A stretch of 64,000 nucleotides of DNA from Phenylobacterium sp. (GCA_018001015.1 JAGNIV010000016.1:1-64000); one strand, 5' to 3'. Shown: positions 44,829 through 55,040, counted from the first letter of the stretch. The notes: generated by a model not told the origin, from the sequence alone. Numbers and translations: made by a program.

Positions 44829-45095
44829 TTAAAGGAACTTCGCCAGATCGCTGAGCCGCCCGAGCTTTTCGCGTGCGTCGGGACCAAGGTCCCCGACGAT
44901 CTCTTCGAGGTGATGCTCGATGTGGTCGCGGATCAGCACCACCTTGGCGTTCTCCAGCGCGCTGATCACCGCCTGCATCTGCTGGGCGATTTCCATGCCG
45001 TCGCGGTTGGCCTCGATCATGCCGACGATCTTGGCGAGGTGGCCATTGGCCCGCCTCAGCCGGTTGAGCAGTTGCTTGTCGGTGGTGTGGCTCAC
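44829..45095 (-). CDS. RcnR/CsoR-family regulator lacking the conserved cysteine
   Basis: An 88-residue all-helical repressor of the CsoR/RcnR/FrmR family. It aligns without gaps to the CsoR protein encoded at 61600 in this window. His3, His58 and His61/62 keep RcnR-like ligand positions, but the cysteine found in almost all members is replaced by glycine (RDGMEI at 31-36). It lies nine bases downstream of rcnA in the same operon, so it most likely represses rcnA and itself until nickel or cobalt binds. With no cysteine, its metal site must differ from classical RcnR. Confidence 0.8.
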   Translation of the reverse strand: MSHTTDKQLLNRLRRANGHLAKIVGMIEANRDGMEIAQQMQAVISALENAKVVLIRDHIEHHLEEIVGDLGPDAREKLGRLSDLAKFL

Positions 45096-45104
45096 CCGGT
45101 CCTC

Positions 45105-46295
45105 CTAGTGGCCGCCGCCCTGGAGGGCGATCCAACCGTTCACCCCGATGTAGACGCCGATCAGCAGGATCACCACGCCTGAAACGAAGGGCGCCTTACG
45201 CACGATCTCGCCGAAGCCGCTCCAACGCTTGGAGACATGTTTCACGCTCAGCGCGGCGATCACGCCAGAGGTCACCATCGTTAGGGCAAGGCCAATGCTG
45301 AAGCACAGCACAAGCACCGCGCCCAGCGCCACCTGCTTGAGCTGCAAGCAGAGCAGCAGGACGGTGATTGCGCCTGGGCACGGGATCAGCCCGCCGGTGA
45401 GGCCGAACATCACGATCTGACCGGTGGTCACGTTCTGGTCGGCGAAGCGGCGTCGGATGTCATTGGCGTGGGCCAGCTCGTGGGCGTCCTGGTAGCCAGC
45501 GGCGACGTCGAGGCCGCGCAACTCCTCGTGCATATGGTCGTGGCCGCCATGGTCGTGCTCGACGAAGGCGACATCGTAGTGGTGGCCGTGGTCGCCGTGC
45601 GAAAGCGTCACCCGCGCCATGAACTCATGCGGCTCTGGGATTTCCTGCAGACTCTCCAGATAGCCGTCGCGGGTTACAAATCTGAACGCCTGCTTCGATC
45701 CGTCCGGCCGTTCGGTCTCCAGCGAGACCTGGCCCGCGCCCCAGTGATGGCCTGCCTCGACGAAAACTCGGAAGCGCGGCGGCACGCCGTCCTCGAACAC
45801 CTCCAGGCGCAGCACGCCGTGACCGGTGTCGATGCGCGGGCTCCCGGCACGCGCGTGACCATGGTGGCCATGGTGATGATCGTCATGGCCATGCGGATGC
45901 GGATGATCATGGGAGTGCCCGTGATCGTGATCGGCCACGGCGGCAAGCTGCTGCTCGCGCCGGCTACGCCAGAGCATCCACAGCGCCATGCCGACAATGA
46001 TGACGCCGGAGGCGAGCTGGAAGTACGGCTCGAAGGTTTCGCTGTCGACCCCGCGCCAGAGGTACATGCCCCCCAGCGCGATCACCCAAACGATCAGGGT
46101 GTGCGAGAGCGTCGCGCAGAGGCCCAGCAGCACCGCCTGCCGGATGGTCCCGCGCACGGCGATGATGAAGGCGGCCATCATGGTCTTGGAGTGGCCGGGC
46201 TCTAGACCGTGCAAGGCGCCGAGCACGATAGCGCTCGGAATGAACAGCCACGCATGGGCCGTGCTTTGGGCGATCAGATCGGTGAATGGAGTCAT
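45105..46295 (-). CDS. rcnA: RcnA-type Ni/Co exporter
   Basis: A 396-residue inner-membrane exporter. The family motif HGLEPGHSKTM lies in the first membrane segments (about 29-39). A cytoplasmic loop (about 122-150) is very His-rich (DHDHGHSHDHPHPHGHDD), and a further His-rich part (HGDHGHHYD, HDHGGHDHMHEE) follows. The second motif GLIPCPGAITVLL lies near residue 300, with three more membrane segments after it. It exports nickel and cobalt. It is first in an operon with the RcnR-like gene, behind a G/C-tract operator. Confidence 0.92.
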   Translation of the reverse strand: MTPFTDLIAQSTAHAWLFIPSAIVLGALHGLEPGHSKTMMAAFIIAVRGTIRQAVLLGLCATLSHTLIVWVIALGGMYLWRGVDSETFEPYFQLASGVIIVGMALWMLWRSRREQQLAAVADHDHGHSHDHPHPHGHDDHHHGHHGHARAGSPRIDTGHGVLRLEVFEDGVPPRFRVFVEAGHHWGAGQVSLETERPDGSKQAFRFVTRDGYLESLQEIPEPHEFMARVTLSHGDHGHHYDVAFVEHDHGGHDHMHEELRGLDVAAGYQDAHELAHANDIRRRFADQNVTTGQIVMFGLTGGLIPCPGAITVLLLCLQLKQVALGAVLVLCFSIGLALTMVTSGVIAALSVKHVSKRWSGFGEIVRKAPFVSGVVILLIGVYIGVNGWIALQGGGH

Positions 46296-46331
46296 TTAGG
46301 GTCGCCGCGCAGACAGGTTTCTGCGCGTCCT

Positions 46332-46350
46332 TATCCTCCCAGGGGGGATA
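46332..46350 (-). promoter_or_regulatory. RcnR-type operator upstream of rcnA
   Basis: TATCC (46332-46336) and GGATA (46346-46350) flank a nine-base core with C and G tracts (TCCCAGGGG). A G/C tract bounded by A/T-containing inverted repeats is the known RcnR/CsoR-type site. It lies 37 bases upstream of the rcnA start. Confidence 0.65.
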
Positions 46351-46417
46351 TCCGCAAGCGCTGTGATTATGGCTGTGCGTTGTGTTCCGGTCAGTGGCCG
46401 ATCTTCTCCAGAAGGAG

Positions 46418-47533
46418 TCAGGGCCGCGCGGCCGACACCTGAGGCAGACGTTCCGCTGGCGGAGCCTCGCGGCGCGAGAACGGCACGCCGTGGCGGCGCA
46501 TGATCACGCGGGCCGGACGCTCTACCAGATGATGGACAATCATCGCCGCGGGCAGGACTCCACCGAACATGACCAGCCACAGGGGCCAGGCCAGGGTTTC
46601 ACCCGCCGCGGGCGCGAGGCGTTCGACAGCCTTTCGAAACACAAGCTCCCAGGGGATGCACACCATGTAGACGGCGAAACTGACTTCACCGAGATAGACC
46701 CAGACCGGCGACGTCAGAAGCTTGGACCCACTCGTCGTCAGGCTTGCCAAGCTCAGGATCAAGGTGCCGAACAACCACACCGTGAACCAGTCCGGCGCCC
46801 CAAGGACGGTCGCCCCAACGATGGCTGCGAGGCTGCCTGCCAAGCCGAGCACCGCGGCGCGCTTGGTCGGCATGACATCGGCCCGCCAGAGAAGCCAGAT
46901 TGCGCAGCCAAGCGCGAAGCAGGGCACGATCCGAAGCGCGCCCCAGAGGATCGTGGCCCTCGTGAGGGGGAAACCTGCCAGGTGCTCGAAGCCCACGTTG
47001 AGGACCAACGCAAGCAGCGCCGCAAGCGCGGCGGCGAGGCGCGGCCGGTCCCGCAGACGCCAGAACACGGCCGCGAAGGCCGGGAAAGCCAGATAGGCGA
47101 ACCACTCGGCGGAGATGGACCAAGAGGGATGGTTCCAACCGCCCTGCGGCGCCAGACCCCACGCCTGAGTCAAGGTCAGGTGGGCCGGGATCGACGCCCA
47201 GACCACGACCTGCTCGCCGGCGTTCACACCCGCCAGGCTGGCAGCGCCAATGAGGACGGCGAGGCCGAGCAGCGTGGCTATGTGGACCGGGTAGATCCGG
47301 GCCAGCCTCGCCCAGAGGAACCCGGCGTAGTTGAACCGCCCCTCGCCATGAGCCGCCATGTAGACGTGGCTCAGGATGAAGCCGGAGAGAACGAAGAACA
47401 ACTCGACTCCCAGGTAACCTTTGGCCACCAGGGCGGGCGTGCCCAGTCCCAGGCTCGGCGTGTAGTGGAAGGCGACAACCCAGAGCGCCGCGAAAAACCG
47501 CATGGCCGTGAGGGGCTTGATATTGGCTGGCAT
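46418..47533 (-). CDS. Acyltransferase-3 family membrane protein
   Basis: About 371 residues from the ATG at 47533 (GGAG six bases upstream); the frame extends eight codons further. It has the OafA/YrhL-type acyltransferase pattern: TAMRFFAALWVVAFHYTPS (catalytic His), GYLGVELFFVLSGFILS, FLWARLARIYPVHI, then WSISAEWFAYLAFP, across about ten membrane segments. It transfers acyl groups to sugars of surface polysaccharide or related envelope glycans. It has no visible link to the metal genes on each side and may be resident chromosome. Confidence 0.85.
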   Translation of the reverse strand: MPANIKPLTAMRFFAALWVVAFHYTPSLGLGTPALVAKGYLGVELFFVLSGFILSHVYMAAHGEGRFNYAGFLWARLARIYPVHIATLLGLAVLIGAASLAGVNAGEQVVVWASIPAHLTLTQAWGLAPQGGWNHPSWSISAEWFAYLAFPAFAAVFWRLRDRPRLAAALAALLALVLNVGFEHLAGFPLTRATILWGALRIVPCFALGCAIWLLWRADVMPTKRAAVLGLAGSLAAIVGATVLGAPDWFTVWLFGTLILSLASLTTSGSKLLTSPVWVYLGEVSFAVYMVCIPWELVFRKAVERLAPAAGETLAWPLWLVMFGGVLPAAMIVHHLVERPARVIMRRHGVPFSRREAPPAERLPQVSAARP

Positions 47534-47678
47534 GCTGGGCTCCGATCGCGGCGCCATCGTGCCCTTCCGATCCTAACATTCAGCAAATGCTGGCCAGCCG
47601 AGCCGCCAGGCTGACAGGTGGCGCCAGCACTTCCGGGACAAGGCACAGTAGATCCCTGTCGTCTTCACTCTGCTGACG

Positions 47679-47705
47679 GTTGACCTGCTTGCGGCAGGCC
47701 AACCG
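47679..47705 (-). terminator. Hairpin at the end of the cus operon
   Basis: GGTTG-a-CCTGC and GCAGG-c-CAACC around TTGCG, placed 12 bases past the stop of the CusF-like gene. The stem has one unpaired base on each side, and no T-tract follows. Probably the terminator of the cus operon. Confidence 0.55.
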
Positions 47706-47716
47706 TCTGCGCGAGA

Positions 47717-48124
47717 TCACTGCTTTTGAATTGCGGTGATCTCGCCGGCGCCGCCCCCAAGCTTCAGATCGAACGCCACCTTGTCCCCAGCCTTGACCTG
47801 AGCCACCAGAGCCGGCGACGCTTTGAACCCCATGGTCATTGCCGGCCAGCCGGCCTCGGCGATGGGACCGTGATCCAGGGTGATGGTGTTGGTCGTGGAG
47901 TCGACGGCGGTGACCGTGCCTTGGCCCTTGGCCATCTTGGCGTCGGCGGGCATCGCCATCTTGCCCATATCACCCGCCGGCGCGGCCGAGGCTGGGGTGG
48001 TTGAGGCCGCCATCGCGGTCGCAGCCTCGGGGGGCGCGGCCGCCTGATCAGGGGCCGGCTTTCCACAGGAGGCCAGGCCTGCAGTCAGGGCCAGGGCGGT
48101 GGCCGTTGCGAGGATGAGCTTCAT
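47717..48124 (-). CDS. cusF: CusF-like copper-binding lipoprotein
   Basis: A 135-residue protein with a lipobox (GLASC, Cys20), an Ala/Pro-rich linker, then a CusF domain (about 65-135): [31 protein letters not shown] (the WPxMTM copper site). It gathers periplasmic Cu(I)/Ag(I) and hands it to the CusCBA pump. It overlaps the cusA stop by four bases as the last gene of the operon. A second CusF domain is fused to CusB. Confidence 0.88.
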   Translation of the reverse strand: MKLILATATALALTAGLASCGKPAPDQAAAPPEAATAMAASTTPASAAPAGDMGKMAMPADAKMAKGQGTVTAVDSTTNTITLDHGPIAEAGWPAMTMGFKASPALVAQVKAGDKVAFDLKLGGGAGEITAIQKQ

Positions 48125-51100
48125 GGGAATTCTCCTTGGGTTGAAGCGGTCGGGGAAAGGTTGGTTAGACGCCGTCTGCGGAGCAGCAGGTAGCCAGCCG
48201 GGATCACCAGCATCGACAACAGCGGCGCGGTGAGCATGCCGCCGATCATCGGGGCGGCGATGCGGCTCATGACTTCGGATCCTGCGCCATGCCCCACAAG
48301 GATAGGGGCCAAGCCGGCCAGGATGACCGCCACGGTCATGGCCTTTGGCCTCACGCGCAGGAGAGCGCCTTGGCGCACCGCGGCTTCCACGTCCTTCTGG
48401 CTCGGGCTTGGTCCGCGTTCGGCGAGCGCGTGCTTGAGGTAGATCAGCATCACAACGCCGAACTCCGCCGACACGCCGGCCAGGGCGATGAAGCCTACGC
48501 CGGTCGCGACGGATTGATGGAAGCCCAGCAGGTAGAGCGTCCAGATCCCGCCCGTCAGGGCGAAGGGCAAGGTCGCCATGATCAAGGCGGCCTCATCGAA
48601 GCGGCCGAACGTGACGTAGAGCAGGACGAAGATGATCAGCAGGGTCGCCGGAACCACCAGCTTGAGCCTTTCGGCGGCGCGCTGGAGGTATTCAAACTGG
48701 CCCGAATAGGCGACCGAGACGCCTGGGGGGAGCTTCACCTTCTGAGCGACCGCCTGCTGCAGATCCTTGACCACCGCCGTGAGATCTCGCCCTCGCACGT
48801 CAACATAGACCCAGGTCGAGGGCCGAGCATTCTCGGTCTTGAGCATCGGCGGTCCCTCGACGATCTGGACCCTGGCGACCGTTCCCAGCGTGATCTGCTG
48901 GCCGCTCGGGGTCAGGATCGGGAGGCTGCGCAGCCCCTCAAGGCTGTCGCGGAGTTCCCGCGGATAGCGGACGCTGATGGGGTAGCGGGCGACGCCCTCA
49001 ACCGTCTCACCGACCGTCTCGCCGCCCACGGCGCCGGAAATGATCGCCTGGACGTCGGCGATGTTAAGGCCGAAGCGTCCGGCCGCGGCGCGGTCGATGT
49101 CGACATCGACGTAGCGACCGCCTGTCAGCCGCTCGGCCAGGGCCGAACTGACCCCTGGCGTGGTCTTGGCGACGGCTTCGATGGCGGTGGCCACGCGATC
49201 AAGGTCCGCGAGGTTGGCGCCAGACACCTTCACGCCGATCGGACTCTTGATGCCTGTGGCCAGCATGTCGATGCGGTTGCGGATCGGGGGCACCCAGACA
49301 TTGGCCAAGCCGGGGACCTTGACCGCCCGATCGAGTTCATCGACCAGCTTGTCGGGAGTCATTCCGGCGCGCCACTGATCGCGCGGCTTGAACTGGATTG
49401 TGGTCTCGAACATCTCGAGCGGGGCCGGATCGGTGGCCGTCTCCGCGCGCCCCGCCTTCCCGAACACCGTGCTGACCTCCGGGACGGTCATGATCAGCCG
49501 GTCGGTCCGCTGCAGCAATTCCGACGCTTTCGCAGCGGAAATCCCAGGCAAGGCGGACGGCATGTAGAGTAGGTCGCCTTCGTCCATGTGCGGGATGAAC
49601 TCGCCTCCCAGCTGGCTGAGCGGCCAGGCCGTGGTGGCGAAGGCCAGGAGGGCGACGAGGAGGGTGCTCCTCGGGCGGCGCATAACCCAATTGAGCGCCG
49701 GCCTGTAAAGGGCCGTCAGCCAGCGGTTCACCGGATTGGCGTTCTCGGCCGGGATCCGGCCGCGGATAAGATAGCCCATCAAGACCGGGGCCAGGGTGAC
49801 CGACAGGATGGCCGCGCCGGCCATGGCGTAGCTCTTGGTGAAGGCCAGCGGCGCGAACAGGCGACCCTCCTGGGCCTGGAGGGCGAAGACCGGCACGAAG
49901 GACAGTGTGATGATCAACAGGCTCAGGAACAGGGCGGGACCAACCTCCACAGCGGCTTCCGTGACGATCCTCCAGCGCTCCTGGTCAGTCATCTTCTGAC
50001 CCGGGTTCTCATACTCCCAGCGCTCTAGATGTTTGTGAGCGTTCTCGATCATCACCACGGCGGCGTCGACCATGGCGCCAATGGCGATGGCGATGCCGCC
50101 TAGCGACATGATGTTGGCGTTGACGCCCTGGAGCCGCATGACGACGAAGGCGAAGAGCACACCGAGCGGAAGGGTCAAGATGACCACAAGGGCGGAGCGC
50201 ATGTGCCAAAGGAAGAGAGCGCAGACGAGCGCCACCACGACAAATTCCTCGGCCAGTTTGCTGGTGAGGTTCTCAATCGCCCGATCGATCAACTGCGAGC
50301 GATCGTAAGTGGTGACGACTTCGACACCGGCCGGCAGGCTTCGCTTCAGTTCCTGGAGCTTGCCCTTGACGGCCGCGATGGTCGCGCGGGCGTTCTTGCC
50401 CGAGCGCAGGATCACCACGCCGCCAGCGACCTCGCCCTGGCCGTTGAGCTCGGCGACGCCCCGGCGCATCTCCGGACCGATCTGCAGGGTGGCTACGTCG
50501 CCAAGCGTGATCGCGATGCCCCCGGCGGCGGTGCGCAAAGGAATGGCGCGAAAGTCGTCGAGAGTCCGCAGGTAGCCGGAAGCACGGACCATGTACTCGG
50601 CCTCGCCCATTTCCAGCACCGAGCCACCAGATTCCTGATTGGCGCGCTGGATGGCGTCGACGGCTTGGTTGTGGGTGACGCCATATGCGGCGAGCTTCAC
50701 CGGGTCGAGGACCACCTGATACTGGCGGACCATGCCGCCGATGCTCGCGACCTCGGCCACGCCTGGAAGGGTCTTCAATTCATAGCGCAGGAACCAGTCC
50801 TGCAGACCCCGGAGCTGGGAAAGATCATGACGGCCGGTCTTGTCGATCAGGGCGTACTCGTAGATCCAGCCGACGCCGGTGGCATCGGGTCCGAGCGCGG
50901 GCCTGGCTGAGGCCGGCAGGCGGCTCTGGACCTGGTTCAGGTACTCCAGAACCCGCGAGCGGGCCCAATAAAGGTCTGTTCCGTCCTCAAACAGCACATA
51001 GACGAAGCTGTCGCCGAAGAAGGAATATCCGCGCACCGTCTTGGCGCCAGGCACGGAGAGCATGGTGGTGGTCAAGGGGTAGGTGACTTGGTTCTCGACG

Positions 51101-51279
51101 ATCTGGGGGGCTTGGCCAGGGTAGGAGGTGCGGATGATCACCTGCACGTCGGAGAGGTCGGGTAACGCATCGACCGGAGTGGATCGCACCGCCCACACGC
51201 CGACGGCGACCAGGCCAAGGGTGGCGAGCAGGACAAAGAACCGCGCTCTCACGGACGCGCGGATGAGGGCGGCGATCAT
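48121..51279 (-). CDS. cusA: CusA-type Cu/Ag RND pump
   Basis: A 1052-residue RND pump from the ATG at 51279, overlapping cusB by four bases; the frame extends upstream only through cusB. The helix-4 signature is [15 protein letters not shown], the HME4 consensus (Cu(I)/Ag(I)). It starts [18 protein letters not shown] and carries [19 protein letters not shown], as in CusA/SilA. It exports monovalent copper and silver across the envelope. Confidence 0.95.
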   Translation of the reverse strand: MIAALIRASVRARFFVLLATLGLVAVGVWAVRSTPVDALPDLSDVQVIIRTSYPGQAPQIVENQVTYPLTTTMLSVPGAKTVRGYSFFGDSFVYVLFEDGTDLYWARSRVLEYLNQVQSRLPASARPALGPDATGVGWIYEYALIDKTGRHDLSQLRGLQDWFLRYELKTLPGVAEVASIGGMVRQYQVVLDPVKLAAYGVTHNQAVDAIQRANQESGGSVLEMGEAEYMVRASGYLRTLDDFRAIPLRTAAGGIAITLGDVATLQIGPEMRRGVAELNGQGEVAGGVVILRSGKNARATIAAVKGKLQELKRSLPAGVEVVTTYDRSQLIDRAIENLTSKLAEEFVVVALVCALFLWHMRSALVVILTLPLGVLFAFVVMRLQGVNANIMSLGGIAIAIGAMVDAAVVMIENAHKHLERWEYENPGQKMTDQERWRIVTEAAVEVGPALFLSLLIITLSFVPVFALQAQEGRLFAPLAFTKSYAMAGAAILSVTLAPVLMGYLIRGRIPAENANPVNRWLTALYRPALNWVMRRPRSTLLVALLAFATTAWPLSQLGGEFIPHMDEGDLLYMPSALPGISAAKASELLQRTDRLIMTVPEVSTVFGKAGRAETATDPAPLEMFETTIQFKPRDQWRAGMTPDKLVDELDRAVKVPGLANVWVPPIRNRIDMLATGIKSPIGVKVSGANLADLDRVATAIEAVAKTTPGVSSALAERLTGGRYVDVDIDRAAAGRFGLNIADVQAIISGAVGGETVGETVEGVARYPISVRYPRELRDSLEGLRSLPILTPSGQQITLGTVARVQIVEGPPMLKTENARPSTWVYVDVRGRDLTAVVKDLQQAVAQKVKLPPGVSVAYSGQFEYLQRAAERLKLVVPATLLIIFVLLYVTFGRFDEAALIMATLPFALTGGIWTLYLLGFHQSVATGVGFIALAGVSAEFGVVMLIYLKHALAERGPSPSQKDVEAAVRQGALLRVRPKAMTVAVILAGLAPILVGHGAGSEVMSRIAAPMIGGMLTAPLLSMLVIPAGYLLLRRRRLTNLSPTASTQGEFP

Positions 51280-52757
51280 TGGCCACCCGCCCGGCTGATG
51301 CGGCGCAGAGTCGGACCCGTGGGCGTCTGTTCGAAGCCGAAGCGGACCTGGTCGCCGACCTTGTAGCCTCGCACCAGGCCTGGGTCCTCCATGCGGAAGG
51401 TCATGGTCATGGCGGGCCACCGCAGGGCGGGAACCGGTCGGTGCGATAGGGTTATCTTGTCGCTGGCCACCTGCTCAATCCGCCCAATCGTCTCGTAGGT
51501 CGCGGCGACAGCCGGTCTGCCCGGCTCCGTCGCTTCCGCGCCCATGAGGCGGGGTTGTACGCCAGACAGGCTGGCCTCCGAGTCGATCAGGAACTGTCCG
51601 GAGGCGACCACCTTTTCGCCCTCGGAAAGACCGCCAAGCACCTCCGTCTTGCCGCCGGCCTCGCGGCCAATGCGGATCTCGGCGGGGAGGTAGCGACCAC
51701 CGGGTTGCGCGATCATCACCAAGGTGCGCCTACCGGTCCGGATGACCGCCTCGGAAGGCACAAGGAGCGCCGGTTCGTCAGGCCCGCCAAGTTGGACGGT
51801 GGCGAACATCCCCGGGCGTAGCCGCCCGCCGCGATTGGGCAGCTCCACGCGAACCGTCAGGGTGCGGCTCTCGGCGTTGGCCTGCGGCAGGATGGCCGAG
51901 ACGTGGCCGGAGAAGATCTCCCCAGGGAAGGCCGACAGCGTGGCGGTCACGCTTTGCCCCACCCGGACTTGCCCGGCGAGCGCTTCGGGCATGGCGGCGT
52001 TAAGCCAGATTTGGGAGAGGCCGTTCACTTCGGCCAGGGTTTGGCCGGCCGACACGGTCATGCCGTTTCGGACGTTGAGGGTCTTGATCACACCCCCCGT
52101 CGGCGTAGTCACCGTGACGACCGTCTGTGGTCGGCCGGAATGCTCGATCTGCGCCACGGTCGCCGGCGGCATGCCCAGCAGCAGTAGCCTTTGCCGGGCC
52201 GCGGAGGTCAGCGCGGTGTCACCCGTGCGCCGGACGGCCAGGAACTCACTCTGCGCGCCGCCCCATTCGGGGACCAGGATGTCGGCCAGGCGAGCGCCCG
52301 CCGCGACGATGTCGCCAGGAGCGCGGCTATAGGTCCGCTGCACGAAGCCGGCGGCCTTGGCCTGAACGATGGCGACGTCACGCTCGTTGAATTCCAGAGA
52401 CCCTGCGACAGTGGCGTCAGTGGAAAGGGATCCGCGCTGGAGGCTCGCCAAGCGCACGCCCAGGTTCTGGATCCTCGCCGGATCGATCACGACGCCCGCG
52501 CCGTTCGCCTCCCCCCCTGCCCCGGCGTATTTCGGCACGAGTTGCATGTCCATGAAGGGCGACTTCCCCGGCTTGTCAAAGTGCTGAGCCGGAACCATCG
52601 GATCGTACCAGTAGAGAACTTGGCGACCCGCAGGCTCGCTGGCTGCGGGCCTGTCCGGGCCAAGCTTCGCAAGGCCAAATCCTGCGGCGGCCGCAAGGGC
52701 GGCGATCACGACGCCGCCCACGGCAAGTCGGGTGTTCGATGAAGACCGAGCGGTCAT
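51276..52757 (-). CDS. cusB: CusB-CusF fusion adaptor
   Basis: A 493-residue membrane-fusion protein with an N-terminal anchor (about 10-31). A heavy-metal-binding segment ([20 protein letters not shown], 48-67) is followed by the coiled-coil and lipoyl parts. An added C-terminal CusF domain (about 420-490, [25 protein letters not shown]) carries the WPxMTM copper site. The fusion puts a copper chaperone directly on the pump. It overlaps cusA and cusC by four bases each. Confidence 0.92.
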   Translation of the reverse strand: MTARSSSNTRLAVGGVVIAALAAAAGFGLAKLGPDRPAASEPAGRQVLYWYDPMVPAQHFDKPGKSPFMDMQLVPKYAGAGGEANGAGVVIDPARIQNLGVRLASLQRGSLSTDATVAGSLEFNERDVAIVQAKAAGFVQRTYSRAPGDIVAAGARLADILVPEWGGAQSEFLAVRRTGDTALTSAARQRLLLLGMPPATVAQIEHSGRPQTVVTVTTPTGGVIKTLNVRNGMTVSAGQTLAEVNGLSQIWLNAAMPEALAGQVRVGQSVTATLSAFPGEIFSGHVSAILPQANAESRTLTVRVELPNRGGRLRPGMFATVQLGGPDEPALLVPSEAVIRTGRRTLVMIAQPGGRYLPAEIRIGREAGGKTEVLGGLSEGEKVVASGQFLIDSEASLSGVQPRLMGAEATEPGRPAVAATYETIGRIEQVASDKITLSHRPVPALRWPAMTMTFRMEDPGLVRGYKVGDQVRFGFEQTPTGPTLRRISRAGGQ

Positions 52758-53998
52758 TGATCATCACTCCCATACAAGAGGCTCAGGCGGGCCGCGTCCG
52801 TCGCGACAGCCGCCTCACGGTCCAAAAGGGTGAGCTGAGCGTTCGCCAATTGGGTGAAGGCCTGAACGACATCGGTCAGGCCCGCTCGACCGGCGCCGTA
52901 GCTGGCGGTTTCAAGGTCGGCGCGCTGCTTGGCCAAGGGGACGAGCACATCCAAGGATCGTCGCCACTGATCGTGGTGCATCAGATGCTCAGCAAGGCCG
53001 CTTTCAAGCTGAGCGACGATCTCGCGCCGTGCAGCCTCACGCTCGGCGCGGGCCTGGCCTGCGTCGGCCACCTTGCTCGCGATGATCGGATCCTGACGCC
53101 GGGAGGCGAAGATCGGCAGGCTGATCGTCACGCCCGCCGAAACCATGTCACCGAACATCGGATCGCGCCGTTGATAGGCGAGTTCCCAGCTCCAGTCGGG
53201 TCGCCTGCCCGCCTGGGCGAGCTCGACGTCAGTCTCGGCCTGGCGGGTCATGGCGTCCTGCGCGCCCAGCCGAGGGTTGCGCTCAATCGCCGCTCTCAGT
53301 GCACCGGGGTCCACCTCGAAGCTTGGGACCGGACCCGCGACGTCGGCGTCGGGATCCCCCGTCCAGCGGACAAGCTCGGCGCGGGATCGGCCGACTATGG
53401 CGACCAGTTCGCTCCGGCGATCTTCCAGGTCCGCCCGCATCTGTTGCGCCTCAAGGGGTTGGGCGGGCCGCGCCCCACCGGAGGCGACGGCGGACGATGT
53501 GGCCCTCCAGAGGGGAGCCAGGCCGGCCAGGAGGTCATCAAGGGCTTTTAGTCGGGCCTTGGCGTAGTTGAGATCTATCCACGCCACCGCGGCGCCCACA
53601 TGAACCTCGCGGAGGCTCACACGCTCGGCGGCGCCGGCAGCGGCTATCGCTGTTCCCGCCTTGGCGCGTTCCGCCGACCGTTTGGCGCCGTTCGGCACGT
53701 CTTGGACGAAGCCCATCCTGGCCATCGTCATGCTGTCGCCATTGAAGCGACCAGCCGGCGGACCCGAGATCGGAAAGTTTTCCACGCTCAATGCCAGCTT
53801 GGGATCTGGCAGCGAGCCGGCCGCGCGCGCAGCGGCGCGGGCGCTGTCCATCTGCAGCGAACGCGCTTGCAGATCTGGGGAGGACGTCTCGGCGGTCGCT
53901 AAAGCGGCGGCATAGGTAAGAGGCGCGGCGTGACTCACCGAGCTGGCGGCGAGCGCGCCGAGTGCTGACAAGCTGGCGGCGATCTTGGAAAGGACCAT
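52754..53998 (-). CDS. cusC: CusC-type outer-membrane efflux protein
   Basis: A 414-residue TolC-family exit duct with a signal peptide (cut near SSVSHAAP, about residue 25) and two coiled-coil halves (YAAALATAETSSPDLQARSLQ, later GVTISLPIFASRRQDPI). It leads the cusCBA-cusF operon, with a long imperfect hairpin 46-87 bases upstream. Confidence 0.9.
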   Translation of the reverse strand: MVLSKIAASLSALGALAASSVSHAAPLTYAAALATAETSSPDLQARSLQMDSARAAARAAGSLPDPKLALSVENFPISGPPAGRFNGDSMTMARMGFVQDVPNGAKRSAERAKAGTAIAAAGAAERVSLREVHVGAAVAWIDLNYAKARLKALDDLLAGLAPLWRATSSAVASGGARPAQPLEAQQMRADLEDRRSELVAIVGRSRAELVRWTGDPDADVAGPVPSFEVDPGALRAAIERNPRLGAQDAMTRQAETDVELAQAGRRPDWSWELAYQRRDPMFGDMVSAGVTISLPIFASRRQDPIIASKVADAGQARAEREAARREIVAQLESGLAEHLMHHDQWRRSLDVLVPLAKQRADLETASYGAGRAGLTDVVQAFTQLANAQLTLLDREAAVATDAARLSLLYGSDDQ

Positions 53999-54043
53999 TG
54001 CTTTCGTCCTGAATGGAGAGGGGATAACGACCCTGAGCCCGAT

Positions 54044-54085
54044 GATCAGCGACCGCGTGCGCTCACGCGCACGGTCAGGCTGATC
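54044..54085 (-). promoter_or_regulatory. Long imperfect inverted repeat before cusC
   Basis: Arms GATCAGC, GACCG and CGTGCGC (54044-54062) pair with GCGCACG, GGTC and GCTGATC (54067-54085) with two small bulges and a TCAC loop. It lies between the small exported protein gene and cusC. It may end the upstream transcript or act as a leader structure for the cus operon. Confidence 0.5.
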
Positions 54086-54114
54086 AGGGGCGTCCCGCGC
54101 GAACGCGGGCCAAT

Positions 54115-54483
54115 TCAGACGATGCTTCTAGGTGGTCGTTCCGCTCGAGGTGGCGCGAGTGCGTCCAGCGGCAGTGTCGTCGCCGCAACCAGACGCACGG
54201 ACGCCGTGTGGGCGCTCCATTCGCTCGAGACCGGAAGGGGCGCTAGCAGGCCAAACATCGTGGCGCAGGCCTGGGCGCAGGCCTTGCTCGATTGAGGGGC
54301 CTTGTCGCCGTGATCGCAGCAGGGATCGGGGGCGGCTTTCGCGTCGCCCGATACCTGAGCCATGGGCATTTCCATGCCGGCCATCTCTGAGCCGGCGTGG
54401 GAGCAGCGCTCCTGGGCGGCCGCAGCCGCCATCGGAGCGAGCAGCAGACCCATGACGGCCATAAGGGCGAGAAGCGCGCGCAT
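54115..54483 (-). CDS. Exported Cys/Met-rich protein, possible copper binder
   Basis: A 122-residue protein with a signal peptide (MRALLALMAVMGLLLAPMAAAAA). The mature part has CSHAGSEMAGMEMPMAQ, CCDHGDK and CAQACATM, clusters of Cys, His and Met suited to copper. No family is recognised. It is upstream of cusC on the same strand and divergent from copC, fitting a periplasmic copper-handling accessory. Confidence 0.55.
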   Translation of the reverse strand: MRALLALMAVMGLLLAPMAAAAAQERCSHAGSEMAGMEMPMAQVSGDAKAAPDPCCDHGDKAPQSSKACAQACATMFGLLAPLPVSSEWSAHTASVRLVAATTLPLDALAPPRAERPPRSIV

Positions 54484-54671
54484 TCGAGTTCCAGTTAGTC
54501 CGGTCTTGGCGAAATGTCGATCAGCAGCCCCCCGCAGAAACGCTCTGGCACGCAGCGGCAGATCGCGGCGGGGCGCCTTGTCGCCGGAGCCACCTTTGGG
54601 CTCGGTGAGGGATGGTCGATCCTGTTGCGTATATTTGGCAGCTACCAGTTTCAGCCAATGGGATTTTGACG

Positions 54672-55037
54672 ATGCGTAGACACCTCACCTTCGCAGGCCT
54701 CGCCGCCAGCGCCGCCCTTCTCATCGCGGGCCAGGCCGCTGCTCATGCCCACCTGATGACATCGACCCCGGACGCCAACGCAACGGTCGCGACGCCTACG
54801 GTCATCAGCCTGACCTTCAACGAGAAGCTGACCCCCGCGTTTTCCAAGTTCGAACTCAGCATGCCCGCGATGAACGGCATGAAGGTCAAGATGAAGACGT
54901 CGGTCTCCAAGGACCACCTGACCATCGTCGGAAAGCCGCAGGGCAAGCTGATGCCGGGCGCCTATGTGATCACCTGGCACGCGGCGTCCGACGACGGCCA
55001 CAAGATGGACGGTGTCGTCCCCTTCACGGTGAAGTAG
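54672..55037 (+). CDS. copC: CopC-type periplasmic copper protein
   Basis: A 121-residue protein from the ATG at 54672. The signal peptide is cut at AAAHAHL, leaving the mature N-terminal His typical of CopC. The beta-barrel pattern is clear: VISLTFNEKLTPAFSKFELS, GAYVITWHAASDDGHKMDG (DGHxxxG). It carries periplasmic Cu(II) and works with CopD. It lies three bases upstream of copD. Confidence 0.92.
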   Translation: MRRHLTFAGLAASAALLIAGQAAAHAHLMTSTPDANATVATPTVISLTFNEKLTPAFSKFELSMPAMNGMKVKMKTSVSKDHLTIVGKPQGKLMPGAYVITWHAASDDGHKMDGVVPFTVK

Positions 55038-55040
55038 CGC

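Noticed and set aside
45468-46205. Rightward open frame rich in Val/Met over rcnA
   Set aside because: It is the complement of the RcnA His-rich loop; no own signals.
46382-47614. 410-codon rightward open frame
   Set aside because: It is antisense to the acyltransferase-3 gene, whose motifs and start are clear.
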